From NCBI RefSeq assembly GCF_017811755.1, contig NZ_JADDJF010000016.1, positions 25,601-89,600 on the forward strand: a stretch of DNA of 64,000 nt, read 5' to 3'. Under the pieces are notes generated by a model, which worked only from the letters and a program-made list of their open reading frames with translations, searched no databases and had not been told where the DNA came from. The translations under genes were made by a program, and so were the position numbers. This document shows positions 24,798-32,654 of this stretch, one piece after another. Source of the stretch: Pararhodobacter sp. SW119 (GTDB taxonomy: Bacteria > Pseudomonadota > Alphaproteobacteria > Rhodobacterales > Rhodobacteraceae). How positions within the stretch are numbered: position 1 is the first letter of the stretch; the number at the start of each line of letters is the position of its first letter.

Positions 24798-25733
24798 TTA
24801 CAGCTTGCCGATCGCAGCGGCCAGATGGATCAGGGCTGTCTCGGCGGAAGACTGTCGGTGGACACCGAATTCGCGCATCAGCTGCAACCTGGTCAGGGGT
24901 GTGGCGCTGGGCCAACGGCGCGCGAATTCCTCGGCCACGGGTGTCAGCGGCACATTCGCTGCATTCAGCGCGGCCATGTTCGCAGCGATCCAGTCACGCA
25001 ACCTGCCATCCAGCAGGGACGCAAGGCGCGCGCTGCGCGCCTGATGGGTAGACCGAATGCCCATCGCGTTCGTGTCGTGCTGACGATAGTCTAGCACGAC
25101 GTTTCCATCGGCCACGATCCGGGCGTCGCACGCGGCGAATAGCAGGTAGAGCCACCAGTCATGATGCGGCACGGCCTGAACACCGGCGCGACGCACGATC
25201 TGCACGGCGGCTCGATTCATCGTCAGGGTGTGACCTGACAGGATGTTCTGCACCACGGCATTCGCAAAAGACGGCCCGCGTGCCCATCGCGCTGACAGGA
25301 TTTCTCCGCGCGTTTCGATGTCGACGACCCGGTATCGTGCGGCCCAGGCGCAGGGGCTGTCGGCCGATTGGCGCAGAACCTGCAGCGCGCTCGAAAGCTT
25401 GTGCGGGAACCAGACGTCGTCCTGATCGGCCAAGGCCACGATGCCCGCGGGCAGCTCTGGATGGCACAGAAGCTGAAGGAAATTTGCTGCGCTTCCTTTC
25501 TGCGGACCTTTCAGGATGCGCGCGACGCGCCCGGGATGGCGGTTGGCAAATTCCGCGAGCACGGCGTGTGTACCATCGATCGATCCGTCATCACTGACCC
25601 ACAGGGACCAGTCCTGGTGGCTCTGACCCAACAGCGAGTCGAGTTGTGCCGGCAGCCAGCGCGCGCCGTTCAAGGTGCACATGAGGATGCTGACATGCTC
25701 GCGCGGGGGGCAAGACGAATGCACGGTCACCAT
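24798..25733 (-). CDS. GT2-family glycosyltransferase (rhamnosyltransferase-like)
   Basis: The product is 311 aa. The GT-A fold starts at HVSILMCTLNGARWLPAQLDSLLGQ. WVSDDGSIDGT and ALADQDDVWFPHKL carry the nucleotide-sugar and metal DxD-type sites, and HHDWWLYLLF matches the acceptor-side motif of WbbL-like rhamnosyltransferases. Sugar and acceptor specificity cannot be read from sequence. The gene is first in a two-gene unit with the 848-aa glycosyltransferase 9 bp downstream, suggesting both act on one surface polysaccharide. Confidence 0.83.
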   Translation of the reverse strand: MVTVHSSCPPREHVSILMCTLNGARWLPAQLDSLLGQSHQDWSLWVSDDGSIDGTHAVLAEFANRHPGRVARILKGPQKGSAANFLQLLCHPELPAGIVALADQDDVWFPHKLSSALQVLRQSADSPCAWAARYRVVDIETRGEILSARWARGPSFANAVVQNILSGHTLTMNRAAVQIVRRAGVQAVPHHDWWLYLLFAACDARIVADGNVVLDYRQHDTNAMGIRSTHQARSARLASLLDGRLRDWIAANMAALNAANVPLTPVAEEFARRWPSATPLTRLQLMREFGVHRQSSAETALIHLAAAIGKL

Positions 25734-25834
25734 GATCGAAGGTTATGGCAGCCCCCAAGCGACACGGCAACGCGACGAAATCGGGTCGCGATCACGCACG
25801 CGGTCGGCATGAACCGAAGCCTTGAGTTGCTGTC

Positions 25835-27064
25835 TCACCGGGTGTTTGCGAGGCGTCCTGCCGCGTCAGCGAGTGCCTCGAGTGCAACACAAAGATCTTC
25901 GCGCCGGGTATCTTCATTCGGATTATGGCTGATGCCACCGATCGACGGCGCGAACAGCATCGCTGTCGGCAAGACCCGCGCCACGTTCGACGCATCGTGC
26001 AGCGCGCCCGAAGGCATTGACCGCCAGCGACCCGGCGCGACGGTCTCGGCCGCGACTTCAAGCGCGTGCTGCAGGCGCGGGTCCATCGGCACGGGTTCCA
26101 CCGGCGATCCCCGCGTCGCCTGCAGGATCAGCCCGCGCTCGCTTGCCACCTGCCGGGCGAGCGTGTGAGCCGCAGCTGCCATCGCGTCCAGCCGAGATAC
26201 CTCTGCATCGCGTATCTGCACCGTAAAGCTGGCCGCGCCGGGTACGATCGAATTGGCATTCGGTTCAACGACGATCCGGCCCAGGGTCCAGACGGTGCGT
26301 TCACTGACCATCGGCGCAAAGACCTCGTTCAGGGCGACGGAATAGGACGCAAACCCCTGCAACGCATCGCGGCGAAGCTGCATCGGCGTGGTCCCGGCGT
26401 GATTGGCTTCGCCCTCGAAGCGGAAACTCCATTGCCGCACACCGACGATGGCTCCGACCACACCCAAGGCTTCGCCGGCGCTGTCCAGCACGGGTCCCTG
26501 CTCGATATGCGGTTCGATATACGCCGTGAATCGATCAGGCGATACGCTGCCAAGTGGACCGATATCCTTCGCGCGCTCTCGCGCCGTCGCGAAGGTTATG
26601 GGATCGTCCAGTGCGTCCTCGTCAAGGCAGGCATCGGCTTCCGCCAAGCTCAACTGTCCGGTCCAGACCGAACTGCCTGTGAGTCTGCCGAAGCGTCCCT
26701 CCTCGTCCTGGAAAGAGACGACGGCGAATGGCGGGCCACCATTTGCTTGCGCTGCACGCGCCAGTTCCAGCCCACACGCGACCCCCCAGATCCCGTCGAG
26801 CCACCCACCCAGCGGCTGCGTGTCGCTGTGCGAGCCGACCAGCAGGCACGGGCCGTCACCTGGCGGCAGGCCGAAAAGATTGCCGCAAGGATCGACGATG
26901 ACCTCCAGACCGGCCGCCTGCATCTGATCGGCCAGCCACTTGCGCGCGGCGATGTCGGGATCGGAAAAGGCCCGTCGCGCGACGCCCGTTCCCTGACCCC
27001 CGATGGTGCGCAGGTGATCCAGATCCGAAAGCATGCGGGCGGGATCGACGTGAATACGGGTCAT
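25835..27064 (-). CDS. M20-family Zn-dependent amidohydrolase (carbamoylase/allantoate amidohydrolase type)
   Basis: The product is 409 aa. Metal motifs are LLVGSHSDTQPLGGWLDGIWG, FQDEEGRFG (E-E pair), and IEPHIEQGPVLD. The lid domain has FEGEANHAGTTPM, and the last metal ligand is in GGISHNPNED. These fit the hydantoinase/carbamoylase subfamily (N-carbamoyl-L-amino-acid hydrolase, beta-ureidopropionase or allantoate amidohydrolase). The gene is 27 bp downstream of the XRE-cupin regulator and probably co-transcribed with it. Given the neighbouring GABA-type aminotransferase, a role in nitrogen-compound catabolism is likely; the exact substrate is open. Confidence 0.83.
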   Translation of the reverse strand: MTRIHVDPARMLSDLDHLRTIGGQGTGVARRAFSDPDIAARKWLADQMQAAGLEVIVDPCGNLFGLPPGDGPCLLVGSHSDTQPLGGWLDGIWGVACGLELARAAQANGGPPFAVVSFQDEEGRFGRLTGSSVWTGQLSLAEADACLDEDALDDPITFATARERAKDIGPLGSVSPDRFTAYIEPHIEQGPVLDSAGEALGVVGAIVGVRQWSFRFEGEANHAGTTPMQLRRDALQGFASYSVALNEVFAPMVSERTVWTLGRIVVEPNANSIVPGAASFTVQIRDAEVSRLDAMAAAAHTLARQVASERGLILQATRGSPVEPVPMDPRLQHALEVAAETVAPGRWRSMPSGALHDASNVARVLPTAMLFAPSIGGISHNPNEDTRREDLCVALEALADAAGRLANTR

Positions 27065-27091
27065 GAAACCTCCAGGTCGTCAGCGAAGCCG

Positions 27092-27718
27092 TCACAGATA
27101 CGGCGGAGTGCAGGCCGAGACCACGACGGCCTCTTCCTCGTGCGGGTTTCGAAAGCGATGCGGCAAGGTCGAGTTGAACAGATAGCTGTCACCGGCGCGC
27201 AGAATCTCGGTCCGCTCACCGACCGTCAGTTCGATCGCGCCCGAGATCACGACGCCGCCTTCGGATCCCGGATGGTCCAGCCGCGCACGCCCGGTATCGG
27301 CGCCGGGCTCATAACGCTCATAGAGGATCTGCAGATTGTGCGCCCGGGCGTCGCCAACCTGCGCCAGATGAATTCGCCCCGTGCGCCCCGGCGCCGCACC
27401 TGGCAGAAGCGAGGATAGGTCGCGCAACTCTTCCGGACGGAACACGATGGCCTCGGTCACCGGGCGGTCGGGCTCGAAAAACTCCGCCAGTGTTACGCCC
27501 AATCCGCCTAGAATCCTGCGCAGGCTCGCGACCGAGGGGCTGGAACGGTTGGTTTCGATCATCGCGACCTGGCCATGCGGCACGCCGGAAAGCTCGGCCA
27601 GGCGGCGCTGCGACAGGGCCGCGGCCTGCCGCATCGACCGCAGACGGGCCCCGACATCGAAGTCGCCATTCTGGAAACCGCTCATCCGTTCGTCCATGGT
27701 AAGGAATCGCTTGCTCAT
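27092..27718 (-). CDS. XRE-family regulator with C-terminal cupin (PuuR-like)
   Basis: The product is 208 aa from the ATG at 27718; ATGs at 27697 and 27685 are possible. Residues ~20-75 are an HTH_3 domain (ARLRSMRQAAALSQRRLAEL, then QVAMIETNRSSPSVASLRRIL). Residues ~130-205 are a cupin (HPGSEGGVVISGAIELTVG, DSYLFNSTLPHRFRNP). The layout matches PuuR, the repressor of putrescine/GABA catabolism in E. coli. It is divergent from the aminotransferase gene with only 49 bp between starts, so it most likely controls both directions. Its ligand is inferred from context. Confidence 0.86.
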   Translation of the reverse strand: MSKRFLTMDERMSGFQNGDFDVGARLRSMRQAAALSQRRLAELSGVPHGQVAMIETNRSSPSVASLRRILGGLGVTLAEFFEPDRPVTEAIVFRPEELRDLSSLLPGAAPGRTGRIHLAQVGDARAHNLQILYERYEPGADTGRARLDHPGSEGGVVISGAIELTVGERTEILRAGDSYLFNSTLPHRFRNPHEEEAVVVSACTPPYL

Positions 27719-27767
27719 GATATTGAGCGGGACTAGGAAGGAAAGCGGAAAAGTCCAGGAGACGACC

Positions 27768-29069
27768 ATGACTGCTACGTCCGAACTTCAGGCCCGCAAG
27801 ACCGCCGCCGTATCGCGCGGCGTTGCGACCCGCAACATCTATGCCGTCCGTGCCGAGAACGCCGAGCTTTGGGACGCCGAGGGCCGCCGCTATCTCGATT
27901 TCGCGGTTGGGATCGCGGTGAACAACACTGGGCATCGCCACCCAAAGGTAATGGCGGCCGTTGCGGAGCAGGCGCAGGCCTTCACGCATACCTGTTTCCA
28001 CGTCGCGCCCTACGAAAGCTACATCCGTCTGGCGGAGCGTTTGAACGAAATCACGCCGGGCGACTTTCCGAAGAAGACGATGCTGGTGTCTTCGGGCGCC
28101 GAGGCGGTGGAGAACGCGATCAAGATGGCGCGCGCGCATACCGGGCGGTCGGGCGTGATCGCCTTTACCGGGGCGTTCCATGGCCGCACGCTTCTGGGGA
28201 TGGCGCTGACCGGCAAGGTCATGCCCTACAAGAAGAGCTTTGGCGCCATGCCGGCCGAGGTCGTGCATGCCCCGTTCCCCAACGAGTTCCACGGCATCAG
28301 CGAGGCCGAGGCGCTGCGCACGCTGGAGGGTATGTTCGCCTCGACCGTCGATCCCGAGCGGATCGCGGCGATGATCGTCGAGCCGGTGCAGGGCGAGGGC
28401 GGGTTCAACATCGCCCCCGCGGGCTTCCTGCGCGCGCTGCGCGAGATCTGCGACAAATACGGGATCGTGCTGATCGCGGACGAGGTGCAGGCGGGCATGG
28501 CGCGGACCGGCACGATGTTCGGTTTCGATCACTCCGGCGTCGTGCCGGACGTGGTCACCATGGCCAAGGGGCTGGCGGGCGGGTTCCCGCTGTCGGCGGT
28601 CACGGGTCGGGCCGAGATCGTCGACGCGCCGCATCCGGGCGGGGTCGGCGGCACCTATGGCGGCAACCCGATCGCGGTGGCGGCGAGTCATGCGGTGCTC
28701 GACGTGATCAAGGAAGAGGATCTGTGCCAGCGCGCGGCCGAGATCGGTGAGAAGATCCGGGCGCGGCTTTCGGCGATTGCCGAGCGGCAGGGGATGGAGT
28801 GCATCGGCGATGTTCGTGGCTTGGGTGCTATGAACGCGTTCGAATTGGTCAAGGACCGTTCGAGCCGCGCGCCGGATGCGGAACTGACCGCCGCGATCGT
28901 GGCCGAGGCCGAGGCGCGCGGGTTGATCCTGCTGTCCTGCGGGACCCGCTACAACGTGATCCGCCTGCTGCCGCCGCTGACCATCCCGTGGGACCAGTTG
29001 GACGAGGCGCTGGACATGATCGAGGCCTCGGTCGAGGCGGCCGTGCAGAAGACTGCCGCCGCGGCCTGA
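27768..29069 (+). CDS. gabT: 4-aminobutyrate aminotransferase-type class III aminotransferase
   Basis: The product is 433 aa. PLP lysine K267 lies in TMAKGLAGGFPLSAV. Other features are D238 in LIADEVQAGMARTG, SSGAEAVENAIKMAR and FTGAFHGRT, all typical of GABA transaminases. The start at 27768 follows AGGAGACGACC. It would transfer the amino group of GABA (or a related omega-amino acid) to 2-oxoglutarate, giving succinate semialdehyde. The semialdehyde dehydrogenase gabD is not adjacent. It is divergent from the PuuR-like regulator and is followed by two hairpins. Confidence 0.9.
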   Translation: MTATSELQARKTAAVSRGVATRNIYAVRAENAELWDAEGRRYLDFAVGIAVNNTGHRHPKVMAAVAEQAQAFTHTCFHVAPYESYIRLAERLNEITPGDFPKKTMLVSSGAEAVENAIKMARAHTGRSGVIAFTGAFHGRTLLGMALTGKVMPYKKSFGAMPAEVVHAPFPNEFHGISEAEALRTLEGMFASTVDPERIAAMIVEPVQGEGGFNIAPAGFLRALREICDKYGIVLIADEVQAGMARTGTMFGFDHSGVVPDVVTMAKGLAGGFPLSAVTGRAEIVDAPHPGGVGGTYGGNPIAVAASHAVLDVIKEEDLCQRAAEIGEKIRARLSAIAERQGMECIGDVRGLGAMNAFELVKDRSSRAPDAELTAAIVAEAEARGLILLSCGTRYNVIRLLPPLTIPWDQLDEALDMIEASVEAAVQKTAAAA

Positions 29070-29091
29070 GCCGGACGAATGCAGGAAGATT

Positions 29092-29116
29092 GCGGCGGGG
29101 GCATGTCCCCCGCCGC
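29092..29116 (+). terminator. Hairpin downstream of gabT
   Basis: A perfect 10-bp stem GCGGCGGGGG / CCCCCGCCGC with loop CATGT begins 22 bp after the stop. The following GTTCGTTTGC is only moderately T-rich. Confidence 0.65.
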
Positions 29117-29155
29117 GTTCGTTTGCGGGGTGAGAGTGCCGACGGTTTTCCGCGA

Positions 29156-29191
29156 GCTCGCCGGACCGAGCGGCGAGCGACGGGTGTTTTT
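29156..29191 (+). terminator. Second hairpin with T-run downstream of gabT
   Basis: An 8-bp stem GCTCGCCG / CGGCGAGC with a 7-base loop is followed within ten bases by GTTTTTC. It could be the true intrinsic terminator, or a backup to the first hairpin. Confidence 0.6.
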
Positions 29192-29243
29192 CAGGACTCG
29201 CTGATCCTGCCCGGTGGGGTGATGGGATGGCTTCGGTGGGCAG

Positions 29244-29282
29244 TGTCCAAATTTGGACAATTTGACAACCCACTCATATAAT
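29244..29282 (+). promoter_or_regulatory. Sigma70-like promoter overlapping a 16-bp palindrome
   Basis: TGTCCAAATTTGGACA at 29244-29259 is a perfect palindrome. Its right end forms a -35-like TGGACA (29254-29259), 17 bases before TATAAT at 29277-29282. An operator overlapping a -35 box is a classic arrangement for repression by a dimeric regulator. The regulator is unknown. Confidence 0.55.
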
Positions 29283-29297
29283 TCGGAAAAAGTTGTG

Positions 29298-29441
29298 ATG
29301 TTAACCTCATTGAAACTTTCTCAAAAAGGGTCGTCGGCACGGGTTTCAAGCGACACAAACCGTCGGTCCGCACCGGCAAGCCAAGGCGCGGGGGGAGAGC
29401 CAGGTTTCGTTCCGCCAACGGTTCTGCCGATCGTCAGGTGA
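29298..29441 (+). CDS. Candidate 47-residue peptide, unknown
   Basis: ATG 29298 lies about 15 bp after the TATAAT and would be nearly leaderless; no good ribosome-binding site is visible. The peptide starts [16 protein letters not shown] and ends [11 protein letters not shown]. It is rich in Ser/Lys/Arg at the front and Pro/Val at the end, with no hydrophobic helix. Codon use is less G/C-rich at third positions than in neighbouring genes. Its stop lies inside the rsmA stop region on the opposite strand. I do not recognise it; the same transcript could instead be a non-coding RNA. Confidence 0.3.
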   Translation: MLTSLKLSQKGSSARVSSDTNRRSAPASQGAGGEPGFVPPTVLPIVR

Positions 29442-30264
29442 GGTCGCGGGCGAGCGCGCAGAAGGCTTCGAGACCGATTTCCTCGGCCCGCGCGGTGGGC
29501 GGGATGCCCAGCCGTTCCAGCCGCGCCTCGATCTGCGGATCGAGGCCGCGCAGGCTGGCGCGCAGCATCTTACGGCGCTGGTTGAAGGCGGCGGCGACGA
29601 CGCGTTCCAGCACCTTCGCGTCAGCGGGAAACCGCGGCGCCGGCAGCGCGGTCAGGTGGACCACGGCCGAGGCCACCTTGGGCGGGGGCGTGAAGGCGGA
29701 CGGGGGAAGGGTAAGCACGATCCGCGCCTCGCACCGCCACTGCGCCAGCAGGGCGAGCCGACCGTAGGCCTTGCCGCCCGGTTTTGCCACGATCCGCTCG
29801 GCGACTTCGCGCTGGAACATCAGTGTGAGGCTTTCCCAGAACGGCGGCCAGTCGCGCGGGGTGAGCCAGCGCACCAGAAGCTCGGTGCCGACGTTGTAGG
29901 GCAGATTCGCCACCACCTTGATCGGCGGGTTGAGGTGCGCGAGCGGGTCGATCTTCAGCGCGTCGCCCTGCAGGACGGTCAGCCGGCCGGGGTGAGCCGC
30001 GGCAATCTCGGCCAGCGCCGGCAGGCAGCGGGGATCCTTCTCGATCGCCAGGACGTGGCGCGCGCCCTCGGCCAGAAGGCCGCGCGTCAACCCGCCGGGG
30101 CCGGGGCCGACCTCCAGCACGTCTGATTGCGTCAAATCACCCGCGGCGCGGGCGATGCGGGCCGTCAGGTTCAGATCCAGAAGGAAGTTCTGCCCCAGCG
30201 CCTTGCGCGCACGCAGATCGTGCCGCGCGATGACGTCGCGCAGGGGCGGAAGGCTGTCGATCAC
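29434..30264 (-). CDS. rsmA: 16S rRNA (A1518/A1519) dimethyltransferase
   Basis: The product is 276 aa. SAM-binding motif I is [17 protein letters not shown], the catalytic motif is [14 protein letters not shown] (NLPY), and [13 protein letters not shown] is the KsgA N-terminal signature. It dimethylates two adenines in the 3' end of 16S rRNA. A GTG start at 30264 overlaps the pdxA stop (GTGA) and gives [12 protein letters not shown], the usual beginning. It is the last gene of the lptF-to-rsmA operon. Confidence 0.93.
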   Translation of the reverse strand: MIDSLPPLRDVIARHDLRARKALGQNFLLDLNLTARIARAAGDLTQSDVLEVGPGPGGLTRGLLAEGARHVLAIEKDPRCLPALAEIAAAHPGRLTVLQGDALKIDPLAHLNPPIKVVANLPYNVGTELLVRWLTPRDWPPFWESLTLMFQREVAERIVAKPGGKAYGRLALLAQWRCEARIVLTLPPSAFTPPPKVASAVVHLTALPAPRFPADAKVLERVVAAAFNQRRKMLRASLRGLDPQIEARLERLGIPPTARAEEIGLEAFCALARDLT

Positions 30265-31268
30265 CGCGTCGCCCGGCGCGCGGCCATGCTGGCGGCCATG
30301 CCAACGGCGGCGCGCAGGCTTGACGGGTCGGCGACACCGGTGCCGGCAATGTCGAAGGCGGTGCCGTGATCGGGCGAGGTGCGCACGAAGGGCAGTCCCA
30401 GCGTGACGTTGACCCCGCCGGCAAAATCGATGGTCTTGATCGGGATGAGCGCCTGATCGTGATACATGCATATCGCCGCGTCGTAGCGACTCCGGGCCTC
30501 CGGGTGGAACATCGTGTCGGCGGGCAGGGGGCCGGCCAGATCGAACCCCTCGGCGCGCAGTTCCTCGAGCAGCGGGATGATCAGCGCGCCCTCCTCGGCG
30601 CCCATCACGCCGCCTTCGCCGGCATGCGGGTTCAGACCTGCAACGGCGATGCGCGGCGCCCGCACCCCGAAGTCGCGGACCAGCCCGGCATGGGTCAGGC
30701 GGATCGTGCGCGCAAGGCCCTCGCGGGTCAGCGCCTGCGGGACGGCGGCCAGCGGAATGTGGATCGTCGCGGGCACGACGCGCAATTCGGGGCAGGCGAG
30801 CATCATCACGACGTCGCAGCCGCCGGCGAGATGGGCCAGAAACTCGGTATGGCCGGGAAAGGCGAAGCGCGCCCCTTCGACCAGCGCGCGCTTGTTGATC
30901 GGGCAGGTGACAAGGCCGGCCGCCGCGCCGCCGACAACCAGTCCGACGGCGCGTTCGATCACCGCGATGACGGCGGCCGCATTGGCAGGATCGGGGCGGC
31001 CCGCGCGTACCGGCGCGGGAAAGTCGTGGCGCAGGACGGGCAGGGTGCCTGCGGGAAGCGCCGTCGCCTCGGCGGGCGCGCTGATTTCGTGCCAGGGGGT
31101 ACCGGCCGGCAAATGCGTCGGATCACCGATCCAGGCGAAGGGCGCTTCGTCCAGACGCGCCAGCTTGGCCGCGATTTCAGGCCCGATCCCTGCGGGGTCG
31201 CCGCAGGTCATCACCAGAACGGGAGGCGCCATAGCCGGCGGATCGGGCGGGATCGGGGCGGGCGACAT
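30261..31268 (-). CDS. pdxA: 4-hydroxythreonine-4-phosphate dehydrogenase
   Basis: The product is 335 aa (323 if the ATG at 31232 is used). Typical PdxA segments are [41 protein letters not shown] (metal His), [33 protein letters not shown], and [20 protein letters not shown]. It oxidises 4-phosphohydroxy-L-threonine in pyridoxal phosphate synthesis. It starts 21 bp after surA and overlaps rsmA by 4 bp, the conserved surA-pdxA-rsmA order. Confidence 0.93.
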   Translation of the reverse strand: MSPAPIPPDPPAMAPPVLVMTCGDPAGIGPEIAAKLARLDEAPFAWIGDPTHLPAGTPWHEISAPAEATALPAGTLPVLRHDFPAPVRAGRPDPANAAAVIAVIERAVGLVVGGAAAGLVTCPINKRALVEGARFAFPGHTEFLAHLAGGCDVVMMLACPELRVVPATIHIPLAAVPQALTREGLARTIRLTHAGLVRDFGVRAPRIAVAGLNPHAGEGGVMGAEEGALIIPLLEELRAEGFDLAGPLPADTMFHPEARSRYDAAICMYHDQALIPIKTIDFAGGVNVTLGLPFVRTSPDHGTAFDIAGTGVADPSSLRAAVGMAASMAARRATR

Positions 31269-31289
31269 CGGCGGGGGCGCCTCGCGGGA

Positions 31290-32654
31290 TCAGGGCGTGC
31301 GGATTTCGGCCTCTGCGCGCAGGGTTTGCAGCCAGACCTCGGCCCGGCGTTCGATCTGCTGGCCGAAGACCGCGAAACGCGCCTGTTCGCGCGTCGGTTG
31401 CGGATCGGCGACGAAGCGGCGGGCGCAAAGCTGCAGGACGATCAGTTGGCCGTTGTCGACCAGATTGGCGGAAATCTCTCCCGGATCAAGGCGCGCGAGT
31501 TCCGTCGCCAGGCCGGTCGACAGCTGCGGTTGGCGCAGCGTCACGGTCTCGACGGCCTCCATCGGCAGGGTCGGGGCCAGGTCGCCGATCACCGGGCCGA
31601 AATCCGCGCAGCGTTCGGCGCGGATACGCAACTCGGCGACGCGGGTCAGGTTCGCCTCGGTCCGCCCGCCGGGGAGGGTGGCGCGGCGGAACTCCAACTC
31701 GATCTGGCCGGGCGGCACGTTGCGGGTTTCGCGCTTGGCGCGAAGCTGGAAGATGGCAAACGCGCCGGGCACGTCGACCGGTCCGATGATCTGGCCGGGC
31801 ACGGCGGTTTCGAACTGCGCTGCGATCGGTTCGGGCAGGCTGCGCAGGGGCAGCCAGTTGTCGACCCGGCCGCCCGCCTGTCCGGACGGGGCCGCCGAAA
31901 CCTCGCGCGCGGCGAGCGCGAATTCTTCCAAAGTGTCGATTTCAAGGATCTGGGGGATCAGTTGCTGGACGATCTCCGCGAACTGCGGGTCGGCGGGCAG
32001 GAAGATCTCGGAGATCAGGATCTCTGGCACCGGGCGCACATTCTCGACCGACAGGGCGCGGTCGATCTGCGGCTCGGTCACCACGATTTCGGGGCCGAAG
32101 CGGCCCTGCACCAACTCGCGCCACACGATGCCGGCGTGGACGAATTCGCGGAAGGTTTCCTGCGACACCCCGGCCTGCTGCAACCGGGACAGGAATTCCG
32201 GCGTGGAAAGCTCGACGCGGCTGGCGAATTCCGCCATCCCTTCGGTGATCTGCTCGGGGGTCGCGCGCAGTCCGAAACGGCGCCCGACCTGCAGTTGCAG
32301 CCGATCCTCGATCAGACGCTCGCGCGCGATGGTGCGCACGTCCGGACCGCCGCCGCCGATGAACTCCAGAAATCGGCTGCGCTGGTCGATCTCGTGGAAG
32401 GTGATGGCGTCGTCGTTGACCCAGACCGCCGCCGAGAAGGGCGACTGCGCGGTGGCGGGCGCGGTGAGCGCGGCGCACAGCGCCAGCGGCAGGGCGCGTC
32501 TGAACAGGCGCCTGAGACCGGTGATCCAGGGGCGGCCCTGGGCGGCCGGCATCGGGCGGGTCGGGGCGGGGCGGGGGGTCGTCAGGGGCATTCGCAACGG
32601 TCCGTCTGCTTCCTCGTCCTGACCGGGGCGCGTGGCCCCGGCAACTGAATTCAT
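31290..32654 (-). CDS. surA: SurA-type periplasmic chaperone / peptidyl-prolyl isomerase
   Basis: The product is 454 aa, with a start at 32654 overlapping the lptD stop (ATGA). A hydrophobic segment at ~54-70 (LPLALCAALTAPATAQ) is the signal peptide, which makes the N-terminal extension long; an ATG at 32591 would shorten it by 21 residues. The mature SurA N-domain includes VNDDAITFHEIDQR, and a parvulin-like region follows (~190-310, VPEILISEIFLPA to FAIFQLRAKRE). The protein helps outer-membrane proteins, including LptD, to fold. Confidence 0.85.
   Translation of the reverse strand: MNSVAGATRPGQDEEADGPLRMPLTTPRPAPTRPMPAAQGRPWITGLRRLFRRALPLALCAALTAPATAQSPFSAAVWVNDDAITFHEIDQRSRFLEFIGGGGPDVRTIARERLIEDRLQLQVGRRFGLRATPEQITEGMAEFASRVELSTPEFLSRLQQAGVSQETFREFVHAGIVWRELVQGRFGPEIVVTEPQIDRALSVENVRPVPEILISEIFLPADPQFAEIVQQLIPQILEIDTLEEFALAAREVSAAPSGQAGGRVDNWLPLRSLPEPIAAQFETAVPGQIIGPVDVPGAFAIFQLRAKRETRNVPPGQIELEFRRATLPGGRTEANLTRVAELRIRAERCADFGPVIGDLAPTLPMEAVETVTLRQPQLSTGLATELARLDPGEISANLVDNGQLIVLQLCARRFVADPQPTREQARFAVFGQQIERRAEVWLQTLRAEAEIRTP

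Larger units (their letters stand above)
29070..29433. other. 364-bp convergent intergenic region with terminators, promoter-like site and candidate small ORF
   Basis: Between the gabT stop and the convergent rsmA stop lie two terminator-like hairpins (29092-29116, 29156-29191) and an A+T-rich patch from about 29245 to 29330. That patch contains a 16-bp palindrome and a consensus-like promoter, followed by a candidate 47-codon ORF. Such a promoter is not expected between two convergent gene ends. Confidence 0.7.
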
